A stretch of DNA of 64,000 bases from Selenomonas sp. FOBRC6 (GCF_000286455.1 NZ_ALKG01000119.1:19801-83800), one strand, 5' to 3'; positions 35,393 to 45,100 are shown, numbered from the stretch's first letter. Numbers and translations: made by a program. The notes: generated from the sequence alone by a model not told the origin.

Positions 35393-36678
35393 CGCGCACA
35401 TGGAACAAGGCCGATACGGCTCTTTTGGGCTCCTTTCTGTTCTTTCTACTCTCCCTCGGACTGCATCTGCATTTCCCGCAGACGCTTTGGCCGGAGGGGC
35501 TGCTCATGGTCAGTGAGGCGGCTCTGGTCGGCGGTGTTGCGGACTGGTTTGCAGTAACGGCACTCTTTCGGAAGCCGCTTGGATTTCCCTATCATACGGC
35601 GATTCTGCCGCGCAGGCGGGACAGTTTTATTCACGCGATTGTCATTATGGTGCAGAAGGAATTCTTCTCACGCCGAAAGCTTTTTCGTCACATAGAGAAA
35701 ATTCATCTGCTCCCCATGCTGCAGGAATTTTTACATAAAAAAAGGACGGAGAAACAGCTGACTGGCACCGTCCTGCACTTTATCCGTGCATCATTCCTGC
35801 GGAAAAACAACAAAAAAGCGATTTCATATCTGTCCGCGCGGCTCAAGTCTCTGATTCTGCGTGAAGATCCGTCCGCGTTAATGAGTCGCTTTGACACGCT
35901 GTCCAAAGCGAATGGATGGGATCGGCAGGCACTCACGCGAATCGCCCAACTTCTTGCGCGAGAGGTGTCCACAGAGGAAACGCGTCAATCGATTCGGGAG
36001 ACACTGGCAGACCTGGAGCGTGAGAAGATCGGGGATGGGTTCCTGTCACGCCTGCTTGAGGTGACGAATACGGTCAATCTGGACGAGGGGGCGGAGCTGA
36101 TTCAGCGGCATACCTGCCATGTTCTGGACGAACTTGGAAGAGCGGGTTCTCCGCTCCAGGAAAATGCTACTGCACTCCTCCACGACTGTCTGTCTGACAT
36201 GCGTCAGGATGATGAACTGTTGCACCTTGCCCGCGAACTGCAGGAGCGGCTGGCACAGGAGCTTCCGATTGACGAAACGCTCGCACGACTCTTTCAGGGG
36301 ATGCGCAGGCACTTTCAGATGGATTTGAATCGGGCGGTCGATCCAATCGAGGAGCATATGCCCGCCTTTTACACACAACTGCAGAACATCCTTCACCTCG
36401 AATATCAGCACATGCTCTTCCTCGTGGAGGAGCGGACGGAGCTGCAGAAGATCATCGCCAAGGTACTCTATGATCTCTTGGCGCGCTCTGCGCTCCACGC
36501 GCAGACCCTCGTTGGTGTCATTGTCAATAACGTGTTGTCCCGTCTCACAGACGATGAGCTCAATCATCTCATCTACGACAAGGTGGAGGAGGACCTTCTT
36601 TGGATTCGCGTCAACGGCTCTCTCGTGGGCGGATGTATCGGACTTTTGCTCTTTGTCTGCATGAACATTTTCAGATAA
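35389..36678 (+). CDS. DUF445 membrane protein, second of a tandem pair
   Basis: A 429-residue paralogue of the preceding gene. It keeps GGVADWFAVTALFRKPLG near residue 45 and WIRVNGSLVGGCIGLLL at the C-terminal membrane segment, with a diverged helical middle. GTG 35389 overlaps the previous stop by 4 nt; GTG 35380 is an alternative. Same layout with N- and C-terminal membrane segments suggests the two act together. Its last 8 bases overlap the 3' end of the opposing Rrf2 gene. Confidence 0.85.
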   Translation: MTRTWNKADTALLGSFLFFLLSLGLHLHFPQTLWPEGLLMVSEAALVGGVADWFAVTALFRKPLGFPYHTAILPRRRDSFIHAIVIMVQKEFFSRRKLFRHIEKIHLLPMLQEFLHKKRTEKQLTGTVLHFIRASFLRKNNKKAISYLSARLKSLILREDPSALMSRFDTLSKANGWDRQALTRIAQLLAREVSTEETRQSIRETLADLEREKIGDGFLSRLLEVTNTVNLDEGAELIQRHTCHVLDELGRAGSPLQENATALLHDCLSDMRQDDELLHLARELQERLAQELPIDETLARLFQGMRRHFQMDLNRAVDPIEEHMPAFYTQLQNILHLEYQHMLFLVEERTELQKIIAKVLYDLLARSALHAQTLVGVIVNNVLSRLTDDELNHLIYDKVEEDLLWIRVNGSLVGGCIGLLLFVCMNIFR

Positions 36679-37114
36679 AGTACATGAGGTTTTCGCTGCT
36701 CTCCTCGTGGTTCAGAGCGGTAAGGAGTTCCTCCAATGAGATCGCGTTCAGTGTCTCGTATATGCTCTTATCCAGCACATCGAAGACATTGCGCGAGAGA
36801 ACATGATTCAGCTGATCCATTTTCTCAGAAGCCAATCCGGTCTTTTCGATGAGAGAGATTTCGATGGAGGAGAGAACGTCGTATGCCGTGATCTCGCGCG
36901 GATGACGCGAGAGCTGATAGCCGCCCTGAGAGCCTTTGATTGAGTTGACGAGCTTGCTGCGCTTGAGCAGGGAAAAGACCTGCTCAAGGTAGATCTTTGA
37001 GATACCGAGATGATCCGATATACTGATGATCGTAATGGGGGAGGACGCATCGTAGTTGCGTGCGAGAAATACCATGGCTGCGATTCCGTAGCGACCTTTT
37101 GCAGAGATTTTCAT
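36671..37114 (-). CDS. Rrf2-family transcription regulator without cysteines (CymR-like)
   Basis: A 147-residue Rrf2 protein: MKISAKGRYGIAAMVFLA, then a winged helix with ISKIYLEQVFSLLKRSKLVNSIKGSQGGYQL. There is no Cys in the whole protein, so it cannot bind an Fe-S cluster the way IscR or NsrR do; it is closer in look to CymR, which works with cysteine synthase. Its targets are unknown. It has its own strong promoter (37155-37183) and runs convergently into the DUF445 pair. Confidence 0.88.
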   Translation of the reverse strand: MKISAKGRYGIAAMVFLARNYDASSPITIISISDHLGISKIYLEQVFSLLKRSKLVNSIKGSQGGYQLSRHPREITAYDVLSSIEISLIEKTGLASEKMDQLNHVLSRNVFDVLDKSIYETLNAISLEELLTALNHEESSENLMYFI

Positions 37115-37154
37115 GTACTCACTTCTTTCAGTAAAACATAGTTTTTATAGCAAT

Positions 37155-37183
37155 ATAATATGTTAAAACTGAGAAAATGTCAA
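37155..37183 (-). promoter_or_regulatory. Promoter for the Rrf2 regulator
   Basis: On the minus strand, TTGACA (37183-37178), a 17-nt spacer and TATTAT (37160-37155). The AT-rich region between -10 and the ATG could hold a self-regulatory operator; none is called. Confidence 0.8.
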
Positions 37184-37185
37184 AT

Positions 37186-37217
37186 AAAAATCCCTTCTTC
37201 GCTGAAGAAGGGATTTT
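37186..37217 (-). terminator. Terminator of the rplM-rpsI operon
   Basis: A 12-bp perfect stem (37189-37200 with 37204-37215) and a 3-nt loop; on the minus strand it is followed by a T-rich run. It abuts the -35 box of the next gene. Confidence 0.88.
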
Positions 37218-37233
37218 GTATTGCAATGCGATA

Positions 37234-37626
37234 TTAGCGCTTCGAGAACTGGGACGCCTTACGTGCCTTCTTGAGACCGTACTTGCGGCGCTCCTTCTCA
37301 CGCGGATCACGCGTGACGAAGCCTGCCTTCTTGAGGGCAGGGCGCAGCTCCGCATCCATCTCGATGAGTGCGCGCGTGATGCCGTGACGGATTGCACCGG
37401 CCTGACCGGATGCGCCGCCGCCGGATACATTGGCAATGACATCGTATTTATCAACCGTTTCGGTCAGGTTGAGCGGCTGACGAACAATCAGCTCGAGCGT
37501 CTTGAGACCGAAGTATTCCGCCATCTCACGACCGTTGATCGTAACCTTGCCGTCGCCGGGGACGAGGCGGACGCGTGCGACCGAGGTCTTGCGGCGACCT
37601 GTGCCGTAGTAAGTGACTTGTGCCAT
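37234..37626 (-). CDS. rpsI: 30S ribosomal protein S9
   Basis: The 130-residue S9 starts [19 protein letters not shown] and ends with the basic tail [16 protein letters not shown], whose last residues reach the P-site tRNA. It follows rplM by 26 nt, the standard L13-S9 operon, and ends at the terminator at 37186-37217. Confidence 0.98.
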   Translation of the reverse strand: MAQVTYYGTGRRKTSVARVRLVPGDGKVTINGREMAEYFGLKTLELIVRQPLNLTETVDKYDVIANVSGGGASGQAGAIRHGITRALIEMDAELRPALKKAGFVTRDPREKERRKYGLKKARKASQFSKR

Positions 37627-37652
37627 CGAACAGATTCCTCCTTTTATGAAAC

Positions 37653-38093
37653 TCAGCGAATATCAAACGCCAGCGGTTCAGGCTTCTGTGCTGCGTGGGG
37701 ATGCTCCGAGCCAACGTAGACGTTGAGCTTACGGAAGATCTGAGCGCCGAGGCTGTTCTTCGGCAGCATACCCTTGACAGCGTGCTCGATGACACGGGTC
37801 GGGAAGCGGCGGAGCATATCGCCGGCGGTCGTAAAGGTCGTGCCGCCCTGATAGCCGGAATGACGGAAGTAGGTCTTGTCCGTCAGCTTCTTTCCCGTGA
37901 ACTTCACTTTCTCAGCATTGATAACAATGACGTAATCGCCGGTATCGACGTGCGGCGTGTAGATGGGCTTATTCTTGCCGCGTAGAATTTTCGCGATCTC
38001 TACTGCAAGACGTCCGACCGTCTGGTTCTCGGCGTCTACAACATACCACTTGCGTTCAATATCGGCGGCTTTTGCCATAACCGTGGTTTTCAC
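37653..38093 (-). CDS. rplM: 50S ribosomal protein L13
   Basis: L13 is an early assembly protein of the 50S subunit. The 146-residue protein has [17 protein letters not shown], and [19 protein letters not shown] chose the GTG at 38093 (giving [18 protein letters not shown]), which lies behind AGGGGGG; the frame is open upstream to 38144 but that extension is unlike L13. A short leader precedes it. Confidence 0.97.
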   Translation of the reverse strand: MKTTVMAKAADIERKWYVVDAENQTVGRLAVEIAKILRGKNKPIYTPHVDTGDYVIVINAEKVKFTGKKLTDKTYFRHSGYQGGTTFTTAGDMLRRFPTRVIEHAVKGMLPKNSLGAQIFRKLNVYVGSEHPHAAQKPEPLAFDIR

Positions 38094-38192
38094 GTAATTC
38101 CCCCCTAGAGAGTAAGAGCATTCAATGATTATGAGTTGATGCAATATCCACTCATGTCTCCGGGGCTAATGGTTACATGAAAAATATCACAC
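38094..38192 (-). promoter_or_regulatory. rplM 5' leader, candidate L13 autoregulatory leader
   Basis: About 100 nt of untranslated RNA precede rplM. The segment TTAGCCCCGGAGACATGAG (minus strand, near 38150-38170) resembles the conserved part of ribosomal-protein L13 leaders in Firmicutes, which bind L13. The match is from memory and needs a covariance-model search. Confidence 0.4.
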
Positions 38193-38198
38193 GCCGCT

Positions 38199-38227
38199 AT
38201 TCTATGAGATTTTGAGCGGAATGTCAA
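38199..38227 (-). promoter_or_regulatory. Promoter for the rplM-rpsI operon
   Basis: On the minus strand, TTGACA (38227-38222), a 17-nt spacer and TAGAAT (38204-38199). The TGA inside the -35 box is the stop codon of the upstream aminotransferase gene. Confidence 0.85.
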
Positions 38228-39465
38228 GGCATTTTATCCATTGCGCGCTTGACTTTTTCTGCAATCCCGTGCATTTTTGTGCTTGGGACGGAGCACGCTG
38301 CAATGCGCACGCCCATTTTGAGCGGTACGGCAAAGATCAGATCCCCATGGAGCAGATCGCAGACTGCCTGTGGATCTGCTGCCGGGATGGCGAGGAAGAA
38401 GCCGCCCTTGTAGGGAAGGGCGGGGAGACCGCACGCCGCTGCCTCTTTCATGAAGATGTCGCCGCGCTCCTGTACAAGACGATAGAGGGCATCGCGCTCC
38501 GCCTCGTAGGAGGCATAGGCGGCCACATCCTGCTGAATGCGCGTCAGGAGGGTCATTGCGGCGCGGTTGATGTTCGACCACGTGGCGCGTGCTGCATACT
38601 TGCTGATTTCGTTGAACTCATCGATGACCGTCTTGCTCGCGGAGAGTGCGATGAGCGCACCGCAGCGCTGTCCGTAGAACGTATACGCCTTGGACATGGA
38701 GAAGGCAAAAAGCGTCAGGATATTTTCAGGCAAATTGGCGAATTTCTGCATGAAGGCGCGCGTTTCATGCTTTTCTCCTGCGAAGTCGATGTAGGCAATG
38801 TCGACGAGCAGGTGTACCTTCTTGCCCGCGGCTGCGTGCTTCTTCACGCAGTCGAGTACATGAGCCCAGTCCTCCGAGGAGAGGCTGTAGCCCGTCGGGT
38901 TGTGTGCCGGTGTGTTGAGGATGATGAGGAGGCTGTCCTGCTTCTTGAAGAGGGCATCGACCGCTGTGGAAAATGCTGCATGGTTGAAATTGTTTGCCTC
39001 GTCAAAGAGCTGGAAATTCGTCACGGAGCAGCCGAGCTCCTGACAGATGACATTGTACGTCCCCCAGAACCAGTCCGAGGTGAGTACCTGATCGCCCTTT
39101 TCCACATAGTTGTCTACGGCTGTGCGTAGCGCGCCTGTTCCGCCTGCAGTGGCAATCGCAGCGAGGTAGCCGTCCGGGCGATTGCCTGCAAACGTGATGT
39201 CGATTGCCGCCTCCAGATACTCCGGAAGTCCCGAGATCGGTGCATAGGCAATATAGTCCTCAATGGCCAGCGAGCGAAAGACGCGCTCGACAGTGGGGAG
39301 GTGGGCGAGTTTGCCCTCGTCATCCATGACCGCACCGATCGTCGCATTCGTCACACGTTCCGCACCATGCTCTGCGATTGCAGCGCGGCACGCTGCATTG
39401 GCACCGAAAATCGCGTCCTTCAGTCTCCTCGAAGCCGCGTGGGATGCCGCCATCTGAATTGCCAT
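38224..39465 (-). CDS. Class I/II aminotransferase, aspartate/aromatic type
   Basis: A 413-residue fold-type I PLP enzyme. ATAGGTGALRTAVDNY binds the cofactor phosphate, LLIILNTPAHNPTGYSL is the Asn-Pro-Thr-Gly motif, and the PLP lysine is in FAFSMSKAYTFYGQRCG. The late segment GVRIAACSVP should hold the substrate-carboxylate Arg. It resembles aspartate or aromatic aminotransferases of anaerobic Firmicutes; the substrate is not certain. The start at 39465 follows AAAAGGAGAG. Next to lysC it may supply aspartate to the lysine-threonine branch. Confidence 0.8.
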   Translation of the reverse strand: MAIQMAASHAASRRLKDAIFGANAACRAAIAEHGAERVTNATIGAVMDDEGKLAHLPTVERVFRSLAIEDYIAYAPISGLPEYLEAAIDITFAGNRPDGYLAAIATAGGTGALRTAVDNYVEKGDQVLTSDWFWGTYNVICQELGCSVTNFQLFDEANNFNHAAFSTAVDALFKKQDSLLIILNTPAHNPTGYSLSSEDWAHVLDCVKKHAAAGKKVHLLVDIAYIDFAGEKHETRAFMQKFANLPENILTLFAFSMSKAYTFYGQRCGALIALSASKTVIDEFNEISKYAARATWSNINRAAMTLLTRIQQDVAAYASYEAERDALYRLVQERGDIFMKEAAACGLPALPYKGGFFLAIPAADPQAVCDLLHGDLIFAVPLKMGVRIAACSVPSTKMHGIAEKVKRAMDKMP

Positions 39466-39490
39466 TGTAATACGCTCTCCTTTTCGTTTT

Positions 39491-39548
39491 GAAAGCACGG
39501 ACATCATGAAGTCCGCCAAGCGGCAGATCTTCATTCATCCGTGCTTTC
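39491..39548 (-). promoter_or_regulatory. Strong hairpin in the aminotransferase leader
   Basis: GAAAGCACGGA (39491-39501) pairs perfectly with TCCGTGCTTTC (39538-39548), with further pairing inside (ATGAAG with CTTCAT). It begins only a few bases after the predicted transcript start and ends some 26 nt before the start codon, with no U tract. It could stabilise the mRNA or control translation. Confidence 0.55.
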
Positions 39549-39563
39549 TTTGGATTCATTATG

Positions 39564-39592
39564 ATGATATCGTTTTGTTCCGCCCCTGTCCA
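39564..39592 (-). promoter_or_regulatory. Promoter for the aminotransferase gene
   Basis: On the minus strand, TGGACA (39592-39587), a 17-nt spacer and TATCAT (39569-39564). The -35 box lies in the loop of a CCGCCCC/GGGGCGG stem (39580-39604) that could end lysC transcripts, although it has no U tract. Confidence 0.5.
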
Positions 39593-39620
39593 CCGAAGGG
39601 GCGGGTGTATACAAGTATTC

Positions 39621-40850
39621 TTAGCCTTCGGGGAAGAACTCGTCGTGAATGCGGTTGACTGCATCCTTTACACTGCCGCCCTTGATGAGGCAGGAAATGC
39701 TGATCTCAGACGTGCTGATGATCTCGATGTTGATGTCGGCGCGCGAGAGTGCGCCGAACATACGTGAGGCAATCCCAGGATTGCCGAGCATGCCCGCACC
39801 GACGATGGAGATCTTTGCCACGTCGTTGTCGATGGCAACCGCAGAAGCCTTGATCTCAGCTGAGATCCCCTCGACCACCTGACGCGCTTCCTCGGCATCA
39901 ATCGTGGCGACGGTGAAGACCATATCCGTCATATTCGACTCTGCGCTGCGAATGCTCTGAACGATCATGTCCACGTCAATGTTTGCCTCTGCAAGCGCGG
40001 AGAAAATCTTGTGCGCAACACCGGGGACATTGGAGACACCGAGGACGGTGATCTTCGAGACATGCTCGTCATGGGTAACGCCGCGAATGATAAAGGACTT
40101 TTCTTCCACTGTGTATTCCTCCCTAATGATGGTTCCCGGTTCCGAAGTAAAGGTCGAGCGGACGTGGATGGGGATGCCGTAGAGCTGTCCCATCTCCACT
40201 GAGCGCGGCTGCATGACGCCCGCACCAAGACGTGCCATCTCGAGCATTTCGTTGTAAGTGATCTCGCGCATGCGGCGTGCGCCCTTTGCAATGCGCGGGT
40301 CAGCAGAGTATATGCCGTCAACATCCGTGTAGATCTCGCAGGCATCTGCGCCGATTGCGCCCGCAATCGCGACCGCCGAGGTATCCGAACCGCCGCGTCC
40401 GAGGGTCACGGGATTCCCGTTTTCATCCGTTCCCTGAAAGCCCGCAATAACGACGATATTTCCCTTGTCAAGCTCTTCGTGGACGCGTTTCGGATGAAGC
40501 CCAAGGATGCGCCCCTTCGTATGCGCACTGTCGGTTTTCATGCCCGCCATCGCGCCCGTGAGGGAGACAGCAGACTGTCCCATTGAGCGGAATGCCATCG
40601 CAAGTAGTGCAATGGAGACCTGCTCGCCTGTCGTCATGAGCATATCCATCTCGCGCGCGTACTGATAGGGGCTCTCTGCCACTTCTCCCGCGAGCGCAAT
40701 GAGATCGTCTGTCGTGTCGCCCATTGCCGATACCACCATAACAATGCGATCATCGGGGGTTTTCTCGCTCAGAATCCGCTTTGCTACATTCTTGATCTTT
40801 TCAGGCGTCGCCACAGAGCTTCCGCCAAATTTCTTTACAATAAGTGCCAT
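39621..40850 (-). CDS. lysC: Aspartate kinase
   Basis: LysC phosphorylates aspartate, the first step to lysine, threonine and methionine. The 409-residue protein starts IVKKFGGSSVATPEKI, has GRGGSDTSAVAIA and a C-terminal pair of ACT domains (from about residue 265: ITVLGVSNVPGVAHKIFSALAEANI, then ISIVGAGMLGNPGIASRMFGAL), so feedback control by lysine and/or threonine is expected. No lysine riboswitch can fit in its roughly 50-nt leader. Confidence 0.95.
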   Translation of the reverse strand: MALIVKKFGGSSVATPEKIKNVAKRILSEKTPDDRIVMVVSAMGDTTDDLIALAGEVAESPYQYAREMDMLMTTGEQVSIALLAMAFRSMGQSAVSLTGAMAGMKTDSAHTKGRILGLHPKRVHEELDKGNIVVIAGFQGTDENGNPVTLGRGGSDTSAVAIAGAIGADACEIYTDVDGIYSADPRIAKGARRMREITYNEMLEMARLGAGVMQPRSVEMGQLYGIPIHVRSTFTSEPGTIIREEYTVEEKSFIIRGVTHDEHVSKITVLGVSNVPGVAHKIFSALAEANIDVDMIVQSIRSAESNMTDMVFTVATIDAEEARQVVEGISAEIKASAVAIDNDVAKISIVGAGMLGNPGIASRMFGALSRADINIEIISTSEISISCLIKGGSVKDAVNRIHDEFFPEG

Positions 40851-40903
40851 ATAATGTCCCCCTATGGATTGATATGATTCCCATAACGGTGAATGCTGAA
40901 CGC

Positions 40904-40932
40904 ATTATAGCGTAAAAATGAAGCACTGTCCA
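40904..40932 (-). promoter_or_regulatory. Promoter for lysC
   Basis: On the minus strand, TGGACA (40932-40927), a 17-nt spacer and a perfect TATAAT (40909-40904), 53 nt before the ATG. Confidence 0.72.
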
Positions 40933-40965
40933 GCAAACAGAATGCGAATGGGGAGGATACGGGGA

Positions 40966-41012
40966 TAAAAATATGACCTTATCTCATGTCATACACGAAA
41001 TAAGGTCATATT
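40966..41012 (-). terminator. Terminator of fba
   Basis: A 13-bp perfect stem (40970-40982 with 41000-41012); on the minus strand it continues into TTTATC. It separates fba from lysC. Confidence 0.85.
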
Positions 41013-41043
41013 GCATGCACTCCGTTATGCGAACGGGGCGATA

Positions 41044-42036
41044 TTACTTGTTGAGGAGCGCCTGGATTTCAGGAGCCTTGCCGTCAGAGCCGAGCACCTC
41101 TTTGATCTTGTGGGTGACGAGCTCCTTGATGTAGCTGCGGCCGTCGGTCAGATACTGACGCGGGTCGAAGTGGGACGGCTCCTTCTTGAAGTGCTCGCGG
41201 ATACCGGCCGTCATTGCAAGACGGAGGTCGGAGTCGATGTTGATCTTGCAGACGGAGGATTTTGCTGCGCGGCGCAGCTGATCCTCGGGGATGCCGACTG
41301 CATCCGGCATATGTCCGCCGTTCTCATTGATGATCTTCACATACTTCGGAATGACGGAGGAAGCGCCGTGTAGCACGATGGGGAAGCCCGGAATGCGCTT
41401 CTCGATCTCCTCGAGGATGTCGAAGCGGAGCGGCGGCGGTACGAGGACGCCGTCTGCGTTGCGCGTGCACTGCTCCGGCGTGAACTTGAACGCGCCGTGC
41501 GAGGTGCCAATTGCAATGGCGAGGGAGTCAACACCCGTCTTTTCGACGAAGTCCTGAACCTCCTCGGGCTTCGTATAGGATGCATCCTCTGCAGAGACGT
41601 TGACATCGTCCTCAATGCCGGCGAGCTGTCCGAGCTCTGCCTCAACGACGACGCCATGTGCGTGCGCATACTCTGCGACGCGCTTTGCAAGAGCGACGTT
41701 CTCATCGTACGGCAGATGCGAGCCGTCGATCATGACGGAGGTGAAGCCACCGTCGATGCAGGACTTGCAGATATCGAAGTCTGCGCCGTGGTCGAGGTGC
41801 AGAGCAATGGGAATATTGTTGATTTCGAGTGCAGCCTTGACAAGATGGACAAGGTACTCATGGCGCGCATACTTGCGTGCGCCTGCGGAGACCTGCAGGA
41901 TCAGAGGGGACTTGAGCTCTCCCGCAGCATCCGTAATGCCCTGAACGATCTCCATGTTGTTGACGTTGAAAGCACCGATGGCGTAGCCGCCCTCATAGGC
42001 TTTCTTAAACATCTCCTTTGTTCCGACAAGTGGCAT
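41044..42036 (-). CDS. fba: Class II fructose-bisphosphate aldolase
   Basis: The zinc-dependent aldolase of glycolysis and gluconeogenesis. The 330-residue protein has IALHLDHGADFDICKSCIDGGFTSVMIDGS region (zinc His and catalytic Asp in LHLDHG), VEAELGQLAG, IAIGTSHGAFKF and VLHGASSV, all family signatures. The start at 42036 (MPLVGTKEMFKKAYEGGYA) follows AGGGGG. It is a single-gene unit, with a promoter on the divergent side and a terminator at 40966-41012. Confidence 0.96.
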   Translation of the reverse strand: MPLVGTKEMFKKAYEGGYAIGAFNVNNMEIVQGITDAAGELKSPLILQVSAGARKYARHEYLVHLVKAALEINNIPIALHLDHGADFDICKSCIDGGFTSVMIDGSHLPYDENVALAKRVAEYAHAHGVVVEAELGQLAGIEDDVNVSAEDASYTKPEEVQDFVEKTGVDSLAIAIGTSHGAFKFTPEQCTRNADGVLVPPPLRFDILEEIEKRIPGFPIVLHGASSVIPKYVKIINENGGHMPDAVGIPEDQLRRAAKSSVCKINIDSDLRLAMTAGIREHFKKEPSHFDPRQYLTDGRSYIKELVTHKIKEVLGSDGKAPEIQALLNK

Positions 42037-42081
42037 GTGATTACCCCCTATTAAAGCTAAAAATATCCCACGAACAATTTT

Positions 42082-42110
42082 ATTATAGCATAGTTTATTT
42101 ACGGAAGATA
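42082..42110 (-). promoter_or_regulatory. Candidate promoter for fba
   Basis: On the minus strand there is a perfect TATAAT (42087-42082), but the -35 region near 42105-42110 is poor. It sits back to back with the smc promoter in a 134-nt divergent gap. Confidence 0.45.
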
Positions 42111-42117
42111 CCGTTTT

Positions 42118-42146
42118 TTGAAATTTCCCATCCGTTCTGTTATAAT
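42118..42146 (+). promoter_or_regulatory. Promoter for smc and downstream genes
   Basis: TTGAAA (42118-42123), a 17-nt spacer and a perfect TATAAT (42141-42146), 25 nt before the smc start. Confidence 0.78.
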
Positions 42147-42170
42147 GGGTGAACTAATGGGGAAAGGCTG

Positions 42171-45100
42171 GTGCGTTGCGTGCAGTTAAAGCGCTTGGAA
42201 GCGTACGGATTCAAGTCATTCGCAGAGCGGATTGTCGTGCAGTTCGATCAGGGAATCACCGCCGTAGTGGGTCCGAATGGCAGTGGCAAAAGCAATATCA
42301 CGGACGCTGTTCGCTGGGTGCTCGGCGAGCAGAATATTCGCATGCTGCGCGGCCTGCGCTCCGAGGACATCATCTTTGCCGGCTCTGCTGCACGCCGTGC
42401 GCTCAGCGTGGCGGAGGTCGTTCTGGTCTTTGACAATACGGACAAGATGCTGCCGATTGACTATGACGAGGTCGTTGTCAAGCGCCGCCTGTACCGCAAC
42501 GGCGACAGCGAGGTGTATCTCAATGATTCGCGCTGCCGTATTAAGGACATCTACCAGCTCTTTGCGGATACGGGCATCGGACATGACGGCATGAGCATCA
42601 TCGGACAGAACCGATTGAACGATATCCTCGACAGCCGCCCCGAAGACCGCCGCGTATTCTTTGAGGAAACTGCGGGAATCACGAAGTACCGTACACGCAA
42701 GCAGGAGGGTCTGCGCAAGCTGCGTGAGAACGAGGGTGACCTCGTACGTCTGAATGATATCATGTACGCGCATGCGGCAGAGCTTGAGCCGCTCGCCGCG
42801 CAGTCGGAAAAGACCATGAAGTTCCGCAGTCTCGATGCCGAGCGGCGACAGTATCAGATGACGGCGCTCGTACATCAGCACGGGCGTCTCATGCAGGAAC
42901 AGGATGCTTTGGATCAGACGTTGCGCATGCATCGTGATGAAGAGGCGCGCGAAATGCGTGCACGTATGGATGCAGAGGGGAAAAAGAACGCGCTTGAGGC
43001 TGACATCACCGTCATCGACCACCGCATGCAGGCCGAGGAGCAGGTGGGGCGCAGTGTGCAGGAGAAGCTGGATACACTCCGACAGGAGGCGGCGCTCATC
43101 AAGGGGCGGCAGGATCAGGGGAAGAAGCGCGAAGAGGATATCGAGCGCATGCGCGTATCTGCGTCTGCCAAGATTGATGCGACCGATCAGGAAATCGTCC
43201 AGATCCAAGTACAGTTAGAACGCAAACGCGCTGAGATTACGGAAAAAAATGTGCAGCAGACGGCGGCTCAGGTCGCGTCCGAGCGGCTGGATGAGATCAT
43301 TGCGGGCGAGGAGCAGCACATGGCGCAGGAGGAGCACTCCCGTCATGCCGTACAGCGGGTACTGGCGCGTCTGCGGGAGGAGCTTGCCGTCGCTCGGAAT
43401 GCGGCACATACGGAGGAGGAGAACAGGCAGCAAGAGGAGGAGCGTGCACGGCGTCAGGATCTCCTTGCGGCGGCGCAGGGCGAACTCGCGCACATCAATC
43501 ACGCTATCAACCTCTCTGAGAAGAAGATGCAGCAGTTCTCTCAGGAAGGAGATCAGCTTCATACAGAGATTGGAGACCTTCGCCGTACGATTGATCGTGA
43601 TGAGGCGCAGCTGCGGCAGTCGGATGCGGAGCTCCTGCGCATACGGCAGAGCCTTGATTTTCAGCGGCGCATGCAGGACAGTTATGAAGGCTTCGGGCGG
43701 GATGTGCAGATTGTCCTGCAGGCACAGGAGGGCTGGCGCAAAAATGTCTCCGGAACGGTCGCCGATCTCATCCGCATCCCTGAGCGCTATCTCACGGCAA
43801 TTGACGTGGCGCTCGGCGGGAGCGTGCGCAATATCGTCACGGAGGATACGGATACAGCAAAGGCTGCCATCTCCTATTTGAAGCGCAAAAATGGCGGACG
43901 TGTCACATTCCTGCCGCTGACAACGATCACGGTGCGCCAACCGCGTGCAGTCGACCTGCGGAGGTGTCACGGGGTAATTGGCTGGGCGAATACACTCGTG
44001 CAGGCGGAGGGGAGATTTCAGAAGGTCGCCGATCATCTGCTTGCACAGACGCTCGTGATGGAGAATTTGGATGATGCCCTGATTGTTGCAAAACAGGAGG
44101 GGTACCGCCTCCGTATTGTGACATTGACAGGCGAACTGCTGAACCCCGGCGGCTCACTGTCAGGCGGCGGACGGAGGAAGCAATCATCCGCGCTGCTGAA
44201 TCGGCGTGCAGAGATCGAGACGTTGAGCGACACTCTGCGCGCGCAGGAGGAAGCGCATAGGGATATACGGGTCTCGTTGGAGCAGCAGAAACAACAGCTC
44301 AAGGAGACGAGCAATCGTTATACAGAAAATCGGACGGCAGCAGATCGGCTCTCACAGGAGCTTGTGGATGAGCGCGGGAAGCGCCGTGTGTTAGAGGAGC
44401 GCATCGCAGATCAGATGGCGACGCTGCAGGAGATGGAGCGGGCGGAGGATGCGCGTCTGGCGCGCGGAGCGCAGCTCGCTGCGAGACGCACGCGGATCGA
44501 GCGCCATATTGCCGTATGCACAGATCACGAGTCGCGCTTTACCGAGGCGATCGCGCAGCTGAATGAACGCTGCGAAGAGCTGCGCACCGCGCGCCGCGAA
44601 CAGCACGAGCACCTGCATACACTGGATGTTGCAGTCGCTGCGCTGTCCGCAGAGATCGAGACGGGAGAGCGCAATCGCAAATCGCGCGAACTCGAACATG
44701 CGGAGGCGCACCGTTCACTGAGCGAAGTTATGGATCAGGCGACGCAGCTTGCGGATGAACTGCGAGTCGATGAGCAGCGGCTCTCGGAACTCGAGAGAGA
44801 CATTGACGATCAGGATGCCGCACTCCAAGAACATGAAAAGCGCAGCGCCGTACTCAAGGATCAGCGCTTGGCACATGAGGCGGAGAGCCGTGTTCTCGAC
44901 GCTGCCGTCAAGAGCGCCGTTTCGCGTATAGAAGCCATCCGCACAAAGCAGCACGACTGTGATAAGCAGTTGGAGCGCATTCACATACGTATCGAGGACT
45001 GCCGTACGCGTCTCCTGTCCGACTTCGGTCTGACGCCGGAGGCGGCGGCAGCAGGTATTCTGGACGTGGACGAGGCATCGTTGGAGAAGCGTCTGCGCGC

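Noticed and set aside
34115..35401. 428-codon minus-strand frame opposite DUF445
   Set aside because: It spans exactly the first DUF445 gene in antisense and has no motif or ribosome site.
40851..40903. Possible lysine riboswitch before lysC
   Set aside because: The leader from the predicted start to the ATG is only about 50 nt, far too short.
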